From Certhia americana (lineage: Eukaryota > Chordata > Aves > Passeriformes > Certhiidae), in contig CM031872.1 in the NCBI GenBank assembly GCA_018697195.1, positions 11,025,341 to 11,089,340 of the forward strand: a DNA stretch of 64,000 nucleotides, in the 5' to 3' direction. The notes under the pieces are model-generated. The model did no database searches. It was not told the origin of the DNA and worked only from the letters and a program-made list of their open reading frames with translations. Shown one piece after another: positions 13,851-27,130 of this stretch (the first letter of the stretch is position 1; the number at the start of each line of letters is the position of its first letter). A program made the position numbers and the translations under genes.

Positions 13851-15283
13851 GAAGGAAAATAGTTTAGATTAAACAAAATGTTGGTTATTTTACTCAAAAT
13901 ACTTTAGGTTAAAAACCAAATGAGTGAAATCAATTTAACCTTTTTAAGAGCAACATTTTAATTTTGCTATGTAAAACATTTGTTTTGAAGATGGTTCAGT
14001 GAAATGTTCTGGGAACATTTGCCAAAACATTTAAGAAGAATTAGCATGAATCCATGAAATGTTTCCGTCATTGAATCTGCATAGTTCTTAATTATTTTCT
14101 TCTGAAAAACTGTCTTTGAAAAGTCTTTACCAACGCAAACCTGAACTGTCCACAATTTCATTATCCCCTGCATGTTACTGAAGTACTTACAATTATTTCA
14201 GCTCTCTCAAAACAAGGGGGTGGTTTTTCTGGAGTGGACTTTCTCTGACATCTCTCTATGGACTTTGGCTCTGTTGCAGGACTCCACATGTCTTCCATGT
14301 GGACTATGTTTAAACATATAGCTCTGGAGTGGCTCATTCCCTTGCTGGGAAGCCAAGTTCATGGGACAGAGTTCCTCTGGCAGTTATTTTTGTTGGGTCT
14401 TGTCATTGTACCAAGTTATTGTAGTCATTCTTCCCTTGACTTCCCAAGTAGAATTTTCCTTTCTCTGCCCCTCATTGAGTCATCCTTTGTTTAAGTAAAT
14501 CACTAAACACATGAAGGAAGGGCATCAAGAGGTGATTTGGTCCAGAGCTGCTAAGCCAGCAGAGCTGGCTAAGTATCAGGGCTAAGAGCCAATGCAAGGT
14601 AGCCCACTGCTCCTTGGAAAACATTCAGGGATATTTGGCTTCCACGCAGTGAGTCAGAATTTGTTGTGTTGGTTCAATGAGGGGACAGACAGACAGTTTG
14701 GTGAGGAAATATTGTCAGTGATGGGCTCCCCATCCCAGTGAACACCCTCCTCTCCCTCCCAGGGAATCTCAGCTCAGATACTGGCAGTGAAGAAGAGCTG
14801 AAGTATTACCAGAAGTTGCTCTGTTTTCTTATGGAAGAGGATTGATGTTTGATGTCAGGACTAGGATATGCTCACAGAAACTCTGAGGATTGTTTTCTTT
14901 TCTATGGAGCCTTGTGAGGGAAGTGGTTCATTCATTGAAAACTGAACTCTTGTGTTCAGCTGAATTTAACACTTCAGCACCATCAGGGTTGCTGTCAGCC
15001 GGAGGAATGTGCTCTCTCTTCTTGCAGCTTCTACAGATACACAATGTTTGGGAATTCCTGGGTTTCCCTCTCCTGCAGTGTCCTTTCTCACCTTAGAGTT
15101 AACCTGGGAAATACACACTTTGTTCAGGGTTGCTGCTACATTCAATGTGATCTGCAGCAGTTCTGTTCTGAGTGCAGCTGGTGTTGAGACTTTTGCTGCT
15201 GTACAAAGCATCTTCTAAGCATTGTCCTGGGTATTTTGGCTGTTGCTGTTGCCTATTTTAACTCTCTGGTGATGTGTACCCAG

Positions 15284-15337
15284 GGTGATCAGGGAAGAGC
15301 AGGTGTTCCAGGAGATATTGGCTTCCAAGGAGACAAG
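15284..15337 (+). CDS. COL27A1: COL27A1 window exon 5 (triple helix)
   Basis: The exon is 54 bp and reads GDQGRAGVPGDIGFQGDK. Acceptor CCCAG, donor GTAATT. Human equivalent from memory is GEQGVPGVSGDPGFQGDK, with the GFQGDK end identical. Confidence 0.97.
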
Positions 15338-16025
15338 GTAATTGTTTCTCTTTTCTCCATTGTTCTTTTCCCCTTATGTAGCAGTGGCCACCAGTTTTCT
15401 CAGTTCATCCACTAGGAGCTGCAATTAGCTGCACCCTGCTGTCAGGTTTCCCTGCTTGCATAGTTCTCATTTTGGGGTATGCTGTGCCTTTCTAAAACCC
15501 ATGTCAGAATATGGATTTTGTAGTTACTCATAGCAAAAGCAGTTCTGCAGGGGGTTTTCAGCAGGGACTATGTCTTCTAGCAGAGATTGGAAGTGATGGG
15601 ATTGATGGGGATGTGTGTGAATGTGTGTGGTCCAGCGGCTGCAGATTCAGGAGATTTTGTCTTCTCAGTGCAGCAACTTAAACCCTGACCCAGGGAAGCA
15701 CTTAATGCTCTGTGTAACTTCTGAGCAAATAACTTCTCCCCTGTGACTTAATGTGATACTGACTGTGGCTGACAAATGTTGCACATCGCCCATTGCTGGA
15801 GCCTGTGTGGCTCTGAGCCACAACCAACTGCAGCATGTTCTTTGGGGCTAAAGTAAGGGCTGTCTTCAGGAACGTCTCACTGACATTAGTGCAGCTGTCC
15901 TAGCTCCATGCAGGGCTGAGTCCAACCTTTAGGAGATGCTCCTCATTCTGCAGCGAAGCTGGAGCCTGGGGATTTGGAATATTTTTGATGCTTCATTGTG
16001 TTCTGAAAAAATGTGTCTCTCTCAG
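15338..16025 (+). other. COL27A1: Intron 5 of window
   Basis: GT-AG intron of 688 bp. Nothing recognisable except a short GT-rich patch near 15.61 kb. Confidence 0.85.
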
Positions 16026-16079
16026 GGCAGCCAGGGTTTGCCTGGGGTCCCTGGGGCACGAGGGAAGGCAGGCCCTCCC
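16026..16079 (+). CDS. COL27A1: COL27A1 window exon 6 (triple helix)
   Basis: The exon is 54 bp and reads GSQGLPGVPGARGKAGPP, with donor GTAAGT. Human equivalent from memory is GSQGLPGFPGARGKPGPL. Only 155 bp of intron separate it from exon 7. Confidence 0.97.
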
Positions 16080-16234
16080 GTAAGTAACCAAGCCCCCTCT
16101 GCTTTCTAATCTCCCTTTCTAAGGGTTCCATGCCCAGCTGGAAAGACAGCTTGGCAGGGGTGTGCTGTTCTAAACAGGAAACCTGACAGCCAGGAGCCAG
16201 CTCACTTTTCCCCATGTTTTTCTGATTTCTGCAG

Positions 16235-16288
16235 GGAAAAGTCGGTGACAAGGGGCCAGTCGGGTTTCCAGGACCACCTGGCCCTGAG
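16235..16288 (+). CDS. COL27A1: COL27A1 window exon 7 (triple helix)
   Basis: The exon is 54 bp and reads GKVGDKGPVGFPGPPGPE. Acceptor TGCAG, donor GTATGT. It is almost identical to human GKVGDKGSIGFPGPPGPE as remembered. GFPGPPG should be a stable, hydroxyproline-rich stretch. Confidence 0.97.
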
Positions 16289-17238
16289 GTATGTCCCACC
16301 ATCTCCTCCTCACATCCTTCCAGCCTAGGGCTTCACTTCTCTGCTGGGATATGATGGCACATGAGTGGCATTGGGGTAGGAAGGATCAAGATGTGTTCAT
16401 GGCCCATTCTTTGTCTCATGGTTTCCTGTTTCTTCTTTTGCCTTTTTTGTCATAGGAGGGGTTTTTTGTTGTTTTTTCCCCCTCAAAACACCATTTAAAG
16501 TAGAAAATCCTCTTACTTGCCTTACCAAAAAACAGTCACAGTGATACCTTAGGTGCAGGAAGAACTTCCCCCAGCACACCATCACTTGTCTCCTTCCTAA
16601 GAGACCAGACAATGTCTGTAAGATGCTATAGAGCCACTTCCAACACAACTGATGGTCTGGTTTCCCCTCATCAGTGTTCTGGTATTTCACAGGGTCTGGA
16701 ACGGCTCTCAGCTGAGTGCTGCCACTTACCAATCGTTCCTCTTTGTTGCTATTGGAAATAAGCATGGATTCCTTTGTTTCCTCCTCGATGGGTGAGTGGG
16801 TGGGAAGGAGCCCTGCCAGGCTGATGGCAGCTAATGAGGGTGTCAGCACCTTTCCTGATTTCTCACCTGCTTCCCTTTGTGGCCGAGGCTGCAGCTCCTT
16901 TCTCAGAGCACAGAGGTTATGCACTGACTCATAAAGATTAATTAAATTAAACCCAAATCACCACTTTTAGCTGGATGATGACAGGGAGGCCCTTGATGCA
17001 ATAAATCTTGTAAGAAGATGGACCTGAAGGAAGTTGCTGGGAAAGGCTGCTCTTCCATCAAAGTGATGGTGATGCTCCATTGTGTCCCATTCCCTCCCGA
17101 AGCCGTGGTGGCCCCCACATGGACACTGCCAGCATGTCACACACCTTGTCCCTTGACCTTTAACTATACCGCTCACAGAGGCTGACACTGCCTGCAGAAT
17201 TCTACCTGTGCACCCTGACTGTTCCTCGTTCTCTCCAG
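16289..17238 (+). other. COL27A1: Intron 7 of window
   Basis: GT-AG intron of 950 bp. It contains a fairly long minus-strand open frame (16397-16924), but the translation has no recognisable domain and low-complexity ends, so it is taken as chance. Confidence 0.8.
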
Positions 17239-17292
17239 GGCTTCCCAGGTGACATTGGCCCACCAGGAGAAAACGGTCCTGAAGGCCTGAAG
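17239..17292 (+). CDS. COL27A1: COL27A1 window exon 8 (triple helix)
   Basis: The exon is 54 bp and reads GFPGDIGPPGENGPEGLK, with acceptor TCCAG and donor GTGAGT. Human from memory is GFPGDIGPPGDNGPEGMK, differing at two conservative positions. It is one of the best matches for naming the gene. Confidence 0.98.
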
Positions 17293-17600
17293 GTGAGTAG
17301 AGCAGAGACTGCAGCTCTGTGTGGTGTTGGAAGCAGCCAGAGAACGCAAAGTAGTGGGGAGGGGGGAAGAAAGAAAACCCAGGAGATTCCTAAAGATTGT
17401 CCTGGCCAGCATCTCAGCTTGGTCTGTTTGGCTTGAGGTCCCTCCAAGTGCAGCATTTTCTTTTCTTCAGATTTTTTTTCTGTAACAAAATTGACATTGG
17501 ATAATGTCCCATGGCTGTGAAAGAGACTTTCTCATTTTAATTGCCCTTCTGTGCTTATGTTTCTATTTTCTGAGTATCTTTTCCTTTGGCTCTTTCTCAG
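17293..17600 (+). other. COL27A1: Intron 8 of window
   Basis: GT-AG intron of 308 bp with a T-rich 3' half. Nothing else was seen in it. Confidence 0.85.
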
Positions 17601-17654
17601 GGAAAGCCAGGAGCACGAGGTTTACCTGGGCCAAGAGGACTGCCTGGACAAGAA
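17601..17654 (+). CDS. COL27A1: COL27A1 window exon 9 (triple helix)
   Basis: The exon is 54 bp and reads GKPGARGLPGPRGLPGQE. Acceptor CTCAG, donor GTGAGT. The first twelve residues are identical to human GKPGARGLPGPRGQLGPE as remembered. Confidence 0.98.
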
Positions 17655-19569
17655 GTGAGTGTCCTCAGCTCAAAAGAGATTTGATTTAAAGAACAATGCC
17701 AAATTTTGTAAATTAATGTGTGGTGAAAGGGTGTCCATGGTTTAAAATGCTCTGGTCCCTCTGAATCTGGAAGCAGATGCTTATACTGAGTGACCAGAGA
17801 CCTGCAGAAGAGGAGCTTCTTCTAAGCTGTGTGATCTTCAGGTCCTGTGATCTCTGTTTTCAGTCACTGTTGGAATCTGCTGACCCTAAATTCTGCCTTG
17901 GCTTTGCTTTTAAAGACTGTTCCCCCACCCCCAGATGGGTGTTAGAGCCCTTTTCCCTGCACATCCCCTTGCACAGACATGCCCTGGCCTGGCTTTTTCT
18001 TTCTGCTCCTTTTAAGTGTGTCCCTTTTAAACCATGAGACCTGCAGACTCCACTCTCTCACACGGAGAAACATCCCTCTGTAAAAAGAGAAGGAAATGGG
18101 AACTGCTGCTCTGCAGAAATTGCCCAGCACCTCAGAGATTGCAGGTTTCACTCACCCCTTCACCTCAGAACTTGAAGCCTCATTCCACTTGCAGTCCTTA
18201 AGAAGGGAATAATTGTCATTGATCTAATTGTCCTGGAGCTGCAAATACATTATGGGAGCAGCAGAGAATGTCTGGGGTCCTTGTTTATCCTGTTGTAACT
18301 CCAGTTTCATCGGTGTAATTTCCTCTCACTCAGGCCAGTGTAAGCTGTTTGTCCAGAGTCACAAGACATTGTGTAAATAATACTGAGCACATGCATGGGC
18401 AGGAGCTCGTTTTAATAGCACTAATAATTCTAAACTTTTTCTGGGAACTCTTCTGCTTGTTCTCTAAATGGGATTAATGCAAATTAGCTCATTTATTTGC
18501 AGTGAAATAGGAAAAAAAAATATTCCAGACAAAATACAAAGGGAATCGAAGCCCTGCATTCCAGGTTCAGGCAGGCGTGACCAAGCTGCCTTCAATTTAC
18601 TCTAGTTAGTGAGTGTAAAAGTAAGCCCAAAGACATGGACATGGAGTTTGGTGCAAGCTGTGCTGAAGGACTTTGACTGTGCAGCAGAGCACAGCACTGT
18701 GCTCTTACCACTGTGGTCACCCAGGGCACTGGGTCAGGGCACTGAATTACGTCCCACTGGAAATGTGGCATATTGTGGGTGGCTTGTCTGAGCCTTTGGA
18801 GCTGGGTTCCTGACCCCCATCCCACCCTCAGCCTGTCAGTGCCCCTTCATTACCACTGCTGACCACCGAAACAAGAGCAGCCAGGCTGTGGCTGCCAAGG
18901 GTGCTTTTAATTCCTCTCTTGGCAGTTGGTTTTAGACACTTGAGATAATTTTTGTGAAGCTTAATTGAAGGTCTCTTAGAAACTGTAGATCTGATCCTAT
19001 CACATTAGAAATTGGTGTGGAGCCAAGGGAGTGGACTGAGTCCAATTGCTGTGTGAGATTTTGTGATAGCTCCATCCTGCAGCATGTGTAGTCCCAGCTG
19101 AAAGCCAAAGGGAAACATTCATACAGTTGCCAAATGGTTCTGTGGGAAATTTTGTAACAGGCTTTTTTGTGGGGAAGAGGGAAAGAAAGAAGAAGGGAAC
19201 TCTATAGCATTCACATGCCTGCCAAACCAAATGAAACAGTTATGGCAGTATGTCCACGGTACCCTAGTGGCCAAATCCAGCTCATCATAGACCAAATCAA
19301 CTGGTGTTGCCTTGGTCAAATTTTGGATGGCTTTTACTGGCAGGACTTAACTTGAGATCTTTTTTTCCTGAGAAACCTCAGAGGCTGCTCTAAGATAAAG
19401 AAGGGCTCAGCTGTTAAAATGTGACAGCTGAGCACACAGCCTGTGTTTAACTGCTGCTCATACTACAGGCATTTCATTCTTGCTGCATGATGAGTCCAAA
19501 TTTTCGACTCTGCCTTTTATTTTAATTTGCCTTTTATTTGCCTTTTATTTTAATTTCTTTTCACCTCAG
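17655..19569 (+). other. COL27A1: Intron 9 of window
   Basis: GT-AG intron of 1915 bp. Its 3' end (19511-19557) is built of repeated TGCCTTTTATTT-like units that also supply the polypyrimidine tract. The rest shows nothing recognisable. Confidence 0.85.
19511..19557 (+). repeat. Short T-rich tandem repeat beside acceptor of exon 10
   Basis: Three partial copies of a unit beginning TGCCTTTTATTT occur in tandem and end 12 bases before the exon 10 acceptor. They provide the pyrimidine tract, so length changes here could affect splicing. Confidence 0.8.
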
Positions 19570-19614
19570 GGAGATGAAGGACCCTTAGGACCACCAGGAG
19601 TCCCTGGTCCAGAG
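19570..19614 (+). CDS. COL27A1: COL27A1 window exon 10 (triple helix)
   Basis: The exon is 45 bp and reads GDEGPLGPPGVPGPE, with donor GTAGGT. Human from memory is GDEGPMGPPGAPGLE. Confidence 0.97.
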
Positions 19615-20291
19615 GTAGGTTTCAGTCATTCATTCACTCAATTATTACCAGCTTTGATGACCTTGCAATGGAATTGTAGTTAAATTCTCATAAAACTTAA
19701 ACCTTCCTGGTTTGGGAATTTAATCTGCCCTGCTAAGAATTATTGTCTTGTCCAGGGCTTGATTGATTTCTTGATCCAGGATGGCTGAAAGTCCAGGAAG
19801 TGTCTTGCACAGGGTGTTGAGTATTTGACTTGCCTAAAGTCTCAAACCTTGAAAAACACTCTAGTGTTTAAACAGATCATCCTCAAGATGAATGACATTG
19901 ATTGTAAACCATCTCCATAACCAGCTCTTGTGCATCTTCCTTGATTTATAGTATTTTTCAATGAGTAGAGGAAAAAGAAAGAAAAAGACTGGACAGTCAG
20001 AGAGAGTCTTTTTGACCTCTGTGATATATCACAGAAACAGAGTTAGAAGAAGCAAAAAGAATATTGTTGTATCTGTGAGCTTGCCAGCTCCGGATTTTGT
20101 AATGGATCTGTACATAATTGTCACCTCAGGATAGTAAAATATCCCAAAAATTGGTAATAGGTGGATCAGAAAGTGAATGTTTTATCTTTATCTTTTATTT
20201 TACAAGCTGCAAGCTGTAAACTATGAAAGCTGCAGATGTAACCAAATCAGCTGCAGGCTTTTGATATTTATGGTTTTTCCGTGTATTTCAG
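19615..20291 (+). other. COL27A1: Intron 10 of window
   Basis: GT-AG intron of 677 bp, AT-rich. Nothing recognisable. Confidence 0.85.
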
Positions 20292-20345
20292 GGTCGATCT
20301 GGTCGGAAGGGATTTCCAGGAACACCTGGTCCCAACGGTCCAAAG
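20292..20345 (+). CDS. COL27A1: COL27A1 window exon 11 (triple helix)
   Basis: The exon is 54 bp and reads GRSGRKGFPGTPGPNGPK. Acceptor TTCAG, donor GTAAGA. Human from memory is GQPGRKGFPGRPGLDGVK, sharing the GRKGFPG core. Confidence 0.97.
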
Positions 20346-21497
20346 GTAAGACAAGAGTTTGTTCCTGATTAGGGAAGCAGTGGGTAGAAGGGAGGAAAGG
20401 AAAAAGAAAATGTCTTTTACCACTCTCCCACATATTCATTCCAGAGGGAACAAGAGAACTGAGGATTCTTCTTTTTCTCAGAATTTTGGGGTCCCAACTT
20501 CTGCTTCTTTCTTCAAAAAGAATGATGGTGCATTTTTTAAGCCATTATAAACAAATTTGTCCTCTTTTGATATTAACCAACTTTTCCCTCCATTATCATC
20601 CCATTTTCCATTGCTTCTCCATGGTTTTGTTCTAAAACAATGCACATCATTCCTATCTTTGCTGCCTAATTATCAGCAGGAGCCATCCCAGGGCAATGCA
20701 CTCCACAAACCCACACTCGAAAGGAAAGAGAAAACCCAACAAAAACAACCTCTTCAAACAGTAAATAGCAAAAAATGTGGTCTGGCAGCACATCTGGAGT
20801 ATCTGCCTGCTGAGAAAATACAGCTGCTGTCCTGGAGACACTGCTGGTTACTGGTGAGCCTGGCCTCTGGATGGTCCATCCGACTGCCTCCACATGCTGC
20901 CACAGCTGCCCTTATACCTGGTGGGGATGAAATCCTTCTCTTTCTGCTTTCTCCTTCATCCCTCACCATCTTCATGCTCTGAACTCCTTCTTCCTGCACC
21001 AGAATTTCTCTCACGTCAGTCCTTGCTGTGCTTTTCCTGTTGATGCTCCATATGACAGTAACGTGTGCCTGTCTGAGGTTTTATAACAACAGAATCAGAG
21101 TGCAGAATTGCCTGGGAATAGCTGGGTTGCCTTTTCTTCTTATGCTTTGTAAAACTTTGGGATAAAGTAACCAGGACTAGGCTGGGCCTACGCCACAGGG
21201 CAATAGATGCCTTATGTTTCAATGTGGTTCTCTGAAGATTATTTTACTACAGCAGGATCGGCTTCTGGGGCATTTTGCTCCAGAACAACAAGTGTTTGCT
21301 CCATGTTTGTGTCAATAGCGTTTCTTACTTTGGATTATCCTCTAGTCACAGTTGGTTTTTTAAGATGTTGTTTCTCACAGATTTTCCCCAGTTCATACCT
21401 TGCAGCCCAAATAATGGGTGTAGAAAGAGCCACACTGTGCCCAGGTCTGGCTGGCAGTGCCGAGTAACCCATGTGCCCTTGTCTCCTTGTCCTGCAG
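20346..21497 (+). other. COL27A1: Intron 11 of window
   Basis: GT-AG intron of 1152 bp. The longest + strand open frame (20557-20982) has no recognisable domain and is taken as chance. Confidence 0.85.
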
Positions 21498-21542
21498 GGT
21501 GAGCCAGGAAACCGTGGCCGACCAGGGAAAGTTGGTGAGCAG
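21498..21542 (+). CDS. COL27A1: COL27A1 window exon 12 (triple helix)
   Basis: The exon is 45 bp and reads GEPGNRGRPGKVGEQ. Acceptor TGCAG, donor GTAAAT. Human from memory is GEPGDPGRPGPVGEQ. Confidence 0.97.
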
Positions 21543-24500
21543 GTAAATTTCTTATTTTCCTTGTCTCCTTGATGATCTCCTCTGTACAATGTGTCCTGTG
21601 TGCCCAGAGTGCAGGCAGAGGGACTTCTGGCCACCTCAAAGTTGCCCACAGCCATGGTGCTCCAGGTTCCAGGCTTTGCCAATGTAGATTTTAAGGATAG
21701 GATTCTCTGCTTTGGGTCCTATGTTGCTTTCACTTCCTCCAGATTTTCTGGGGAGTAGAGGAAATAGCAGCTGAAGAAACCAGACCTTGGGGAAGAGAGA
21801 CACTGAGCTGCATTTCATTGTAGTTCCATAGAGAACATTCTGCTGACATAACCCAGGACATGCCTTATCCCTGTAGGCTTTGGGGGAACCACAGGCATCA
21901 AGGAAAAAGCAACAATTGTTCCCACATCTCTGTGACTGAAACCAGCAAACTTGTCTACCAACAACCCTGAAAGTGAACCCACAGAGCCTCCAACATGTTA
22001 TGTGTGTTCCTGCATGACCACACCGAGCTGGCTGTGGCAGCTGGCCCTGGCACTGCGGGTGCTGCTTCTCACCACTGCTGCCCTTCCCAACACTTTCCCT
22101 GCTGGGTGGTCAGCTTGCTTGCTTTGTATTGATTTAGCTTGTCAGCCTCTCTGGCTCGTTTTTGCCCTTTATGCAACACCCAGGGGTCACTTCTTCCAAG
22201 GGCTTCTGACCAAGCGAGTCTAAAAAAGTCAAGGTGGATCCTTTTCAGTACCAGCAGCCTCAAAGGCTGTTTGGAAATTTGAGCCATTTCTGTGTTATGG
22301 TTGTTAATTTGTTCCATGAAGAGTAACTACTGAAGGAGCAAAGTTGTTCCCCACATCTGAGTTCTACTTGCAGCTTTATCAGATTCTGATGGCCTCAGGC
22401 AGCACTTTCCAGCGCTTTGTGCCTCCATTTCCCCTTCTGTGGAAGGTGTGAGACAGCCCTGAGCAGAGCTTAGCTCAGTGCCTCCTGTTATGAAGTAGCA
22501 TCTGTGGATACTCTTAAAAACGAATATTTAGAAGTGCTTTGAGATCCTTAACCAGACCTTGTCCTTGAAGGCTAAAGCATCATTAGGATTATTATTCTTT
22601 AACTTCCCTCAGGACTGACCTTGGATGAGATCTGTAGGCACTGTTCATCCCAAAGAAAACACAGCTGGCCTCTGCTGACACTGAAACCAGCACAGTGGTA
22701 GGAAAGCTGCCTGTGTTATTCTTTGTCAATTAGTCTCTGTCTAGAATTATCACCCAGAAAATTTCCATTTCTGAACCTGTCAAGTCATTAGAACAAAAAT
22801 GTCTCACCAGACTAATGGGAAATAACCTCCTCTCCCATCACACATCTACTGAACGATAACAGAGTGTTGGGGTTTCCTTCCTCCCTCCACTTAAACTTCA
22901 GTAGTTGGTGTTGGGGCTGGGCTGGTGTTTTGCAGAGCCCTGAGAGGGTGGGCCCAGGCCCTTGGCATTGAAGACACCATCACCTCACCCTGTTTTCTCT
23001 TGGGGAGACCTTGATGTTTATATTCCACAGTAAGAGTGGTCACACTTCTCAATCCTGCTGCTCTGCCCAACAAATGGGTTCTCTCAGAGTAGAAAATCTC
23101 AGCATAACAGTACAAGATCAGCCATCCATCTCATTGGAGATTTCTTCCCTTTTTTAGGGACATCAAAAAACATGGGAGCTTCTGTCAGGTTTCTGGTGAT
23201 ACTTGAGCTCTCATTGAAAAAAGAGGTTTTAAGCCACAGGGCAGTCCCTGATGCATTGTTTTTCCATTGCAAGGACACAGACTCGGAAAGATCATTCATG
23301 AGATGCTTGCTTATCTCCATGTGCTGGAAGGATTCCAGCTGCCGGGTGCCCCAGTACCCTGGAAATGTGTGGGTTAACCCTTCCTTGCCTGTAGATGGAG
23401 TCTGAAGGACATGAAGAGGAATACGGGGCCTCTGGCCAGGGAAGCCACCAGCCTTCCTGTCCCAGAGTTGGGAATGCACAGCAGGAGAACGTCACCAAAA
23501 TGTCCATGTTGAAGGTCAGAGAGCCCTGTGGGAAAAGCAAGACCCTGCAGCAGACAGGAAGGTGCTGCCTTCCCAGGGACCCCCTCCTTGACATTAGAAG
23601 ATCCCAGTGAAATGCCAGCTGAAAGAGGCTTCAATTTGTCCTTTGACTTTTGTCCTTAATGGGACTGGAGATGTCCTGTCGTAGCAGGAGCAGCTGTTGG
23701 AGTCCCTTCCCCTGTACAAGAAGTGACAGCCCTGCACACTCACTCAGGGTCAGTCATGTACGCATTGTTCTGTGCTGGGAAGGGCAACCAAGGCTCCTTG
23801 GAAGTTTCTTGTCCTTTAAGGTCAAAGTATGCTGTCTCAATATCAGTATTCCAAGATAATTTGTCAAAGGACACCAGCACCATCTCCTTCATTTCTTTCC
23901 CCCTCCACAGGAGAGGGGCTGTAATGTCAGGTTTGCAGGTGGGGAGGTCCTGATGGTCTTGGCCAAGGTCAAGAGGATCACCAAGAACAGAGCATGGGAC
24001 TGCACTGGTGTTTCCCACATGTTGGTGCTGCTCCTTTCCAACCCGTCCACCTTCTCCTCCAGGGCATGTTTGACCTCCAGACGTCTCCGTCAGGGATTTT
24101 CAGGCTCTGTGGTGTTCACAGCCTCCTTGATGTGACACGATGTTTCGACAGCACATCTCCACCTTCCCTTCCCTCAGCCCTCAGGGTGGTGGGAGCCCAA
24201 TGCAGCGCCTGGGCAGGGCTGAGCACGGTGCACAGGGGGTTAAACCACATGGCTGTTCTTTGCGGGTCAGAGCGTCCTCCTTTAAACTTCGATATTTACT
24301 GTTTTACTTTCCCTTTCTTTCATCTGAATGGGAGGATTGTACATTTACTCCCTCCCGTCCTTTGTCTCTGTTTTGTTTTGTTTTGAGTTCTAGCGAACCA
24401 GTAAAACAGAAAGGCCGTCATCAGTTCCCGCTGGGAGCGACTAGCAGTCCCGTCCCTGGGAGACCCTGCTCACGCTGGGCTCGCCAGCCAGTCCTTTCTC

Positions 24501-27130
24501 TCAAATGGGCTATGATTTATGCAAGACTTCATTGCTGACTTGTTCTCTGTTGATGCAGCCAAGAGGGGGGGCTTAATTATGACAGGGCTGGACAATAAAT
24601 GGGGAAAGCGAGACAGGAATTACAACCCACCAGTCCCCCCCTCCTTTCCTTCCCCCACCAAGCCCCCAGCAACTTTTTAACAATCTCCATCCCTTTTCCA
24701 CCATGCCCTTGGCTGGGGAATACAGCAGACTGAATCATGAGCGACATGCTGAACTCCCATCTCAAATAAATGTTTTACATTCTTTCCTGTATAGTGTGGG
24801 CCTTTATCCGGCAGCCATCGCTGCTGGGACTTCACGTGCATCATTACACACACTGCCCAGAGCCCTGTTTGATGCAGGCCCTCTTTTCAACCCTGGGAAC
24901 CTGAGAAAAATATGTTGTGCCACAGCCATTTTAGTGTAATGACCACAATTCCTGTCCGCTTTGATTAAATATTTGCCATTGGCAGCTCTTCTGATTCTTA
25001 AAACCTAAATCTTTCTGTCTTAAAATCTAAATCTACTTGCCTTTAGTGTCTATTCCATTTTGGCCAGTGAAGAACATCATTAGCCAATCTCCCCCTGTTT
25101 TTTCTTATACTCCTGATAATTTACTGAGATTTATTTGGCGTAGACATATCTATCTCGATTTGTGCAGACACAGCAATGTTGGTTAATTCAGCCCTGAGCA
25201 GACAGTGCTGGCTGCAAACACTTCAGAGCTACTGTGCTGGAAACTACAAGCTCCCTGCTCTGCATCTCACATTCACACCATGGTTCGCTGCTCTCACGTG
25301 GGGAGCAGTGACATCTTCCCCTGTGCAGTACCATGATTCTCCAGCACAGACAGAATTTTCCCTGGATTTGGAGTGAAATGTTGTCTGTACTGTCCTTCCA
25401 TCCCAAAGCTGATCCGTGCAGCAGGGCCAGTGCTGGCCATGTCATCAGGTTTCTGCACAAGGTGCCATAACAAGCACAACACCTGTGACAGCAGACAGGG
25501 GTTCTCAAGGGGCTCTTGATGTGCTTGGTTCTCTGCAAACCCCTCTGAAAGCACCAGCTTGGGAGGCACCACCAGTACACTTGGCTTCAGGACCTGGATT
25601 CCTGAGAGGTTTTTTAAGGTGGATACCAATGGACAATGGGTCTGAAAACTGGCCTTCAAGCCTGAGCTTTGATATGCAGCACCCCTTGGAAGGGAGTTTG
25701 AAACAGTCTTATTCTGAATGGGACCAACACTCCCTGCAGAGCAGAGGTCCCTCTTCTGCAGGGGCAGGCCAAAGGAACCAGAAATTTCTTAAAGAGCATA
25801 TTCCCAGGAGAGAGAGAAAGAGTTCTGTAGGTTTCCAAGAAACTGGAAATGAATAAGAGATGTATTCTTTCTTACTTTATTGTCTATTTTTGCCTAGCAG
25901 TGCATTTCCCTGTAGCATCTCATTGCTTTGCCATTCTCTGCCATAACATTTGCCTTCTTCACGGCCCTGGCCTGTTGGAAAAATACAGAAACTGGATGCA
26001 GTTGTGTACCTGCACTTGTGTCTAACTGAAAGGACAATTGATCCAGCAGCCTTCAGCAATGCCACCCAGTGGTAACCTTGCATAGGCAGATGTTGCAGTT
26101 TTTTCTGCTCTCCTGCTGATTCCTGCGCTGGGCAATGTGTGTTGAGTCCAGCTCTGCTCACATGGGTGTCTGGTCTGTGCAGCCTGGCCACGATGACACT
26201 CATGTGCTCCAGGTCTGCCTCAGCTTCAGACACAAAGGCCATTTCAAAGCAATGACCACTTCAGAAAGGTTTGTGACACCCCCAAAGAATAGCGGGGTTT
26301 TTCTGTTTGTAGCTGTCATCCCATGGCTATTTGGTTTTTCCATCATGGCACAGAGGAGACCAAGTGCCTGCAGTGGCAGAGGGGACAGTCCCTTGCATCT
26401 CCAGAGCCAGAAACCTCTGGAGCTGGTAGGGAGCTTGTAATATCTTAATTCTCAGGAATCTTTACTTGAGATCGTATCTGTTTCCATCTTCCTAATTAAA
26501 AGCAGTTCTGTTTGCCTCTTTGTTATCCCGAATGTTGTTAAAGCCTGAGCTTAGACTGGAGGTTTGTTCCAAGATGGTTTCTGAGTGGTGTGTGAGATCC
26601 CCTGCCCTGCTGGCCCCTCTGGCTGCAGGAACCTTTATTTCCTACTGGCATCCCACCAGCACGACACTATCCAGAGCAAAATTAGTCTGCACAAAGGTCT
26701 GAGGTAGCTTGGTTAACCCAGAGGAAGTCTACCCAGTCCAGCTGCTAAAATGATGCTAAATCTCTGTCTCTGTGCAACCCAGGAGCTTCTGCTGCAGATA
26801 CTCCTGGTGAAGCTGTTTTGGGAAAAGCTCATAGAACAAAGCCACACCATGGACTTGGCCTTCCTTCCTCCACTCATCCACTGTGCTGTGTGTTGTGGTT
26901 CTTGCAGATCCTCGTGCTGCTGTTCCAGCTGGTGTCTAAAGCAGAACCAGCTGTGGAGTTAGACATTCCCATGGCCGGGAGCAACTCTACCCGCTCTGGT
27001 AGCCAGTAGGAATTACTGAGCATTATATGAGTGATGCTGTGCTATTGCAAAATCAAGGTGGACCAAAGGAACTGTTTACTTTCTCAGCAAATAAAAACTG
27101 AAAATCAGTTGTGCTCTTCTCTTTCCTCAG
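21543..27130 (+). other. COL27A1: Intron 12 of window
   Basis: GT-AG intron of 5588 bp. No exon, RNA gene or known mobile element was recognised. A short TTTTG repeat is present near 24.37 kb. Several open frames of 100-146 codons overlap on both strands around 23.1-25.9 kb, but none shows a domain. Confidence 0.8.

Larger units (their letters stand above)
10695..15283 (+). other. COL27A1: Intron 4 of window
   Basis: Intron of 4589 bp. It contains an A22 homopolymer at 13829-13850 in an AT-rich stretch (about 13.8-14.1 kb). No exon-like Gly-X-Y sequence or known mobile element was found. Confidence 0.85.

Noticed and set aside
16397..16924. 175-codon minus-strand open frame in intron 7
   Set aside because: No domain, no neighbouring gene signals, low-complexity Lys-rich end; treated as chance.
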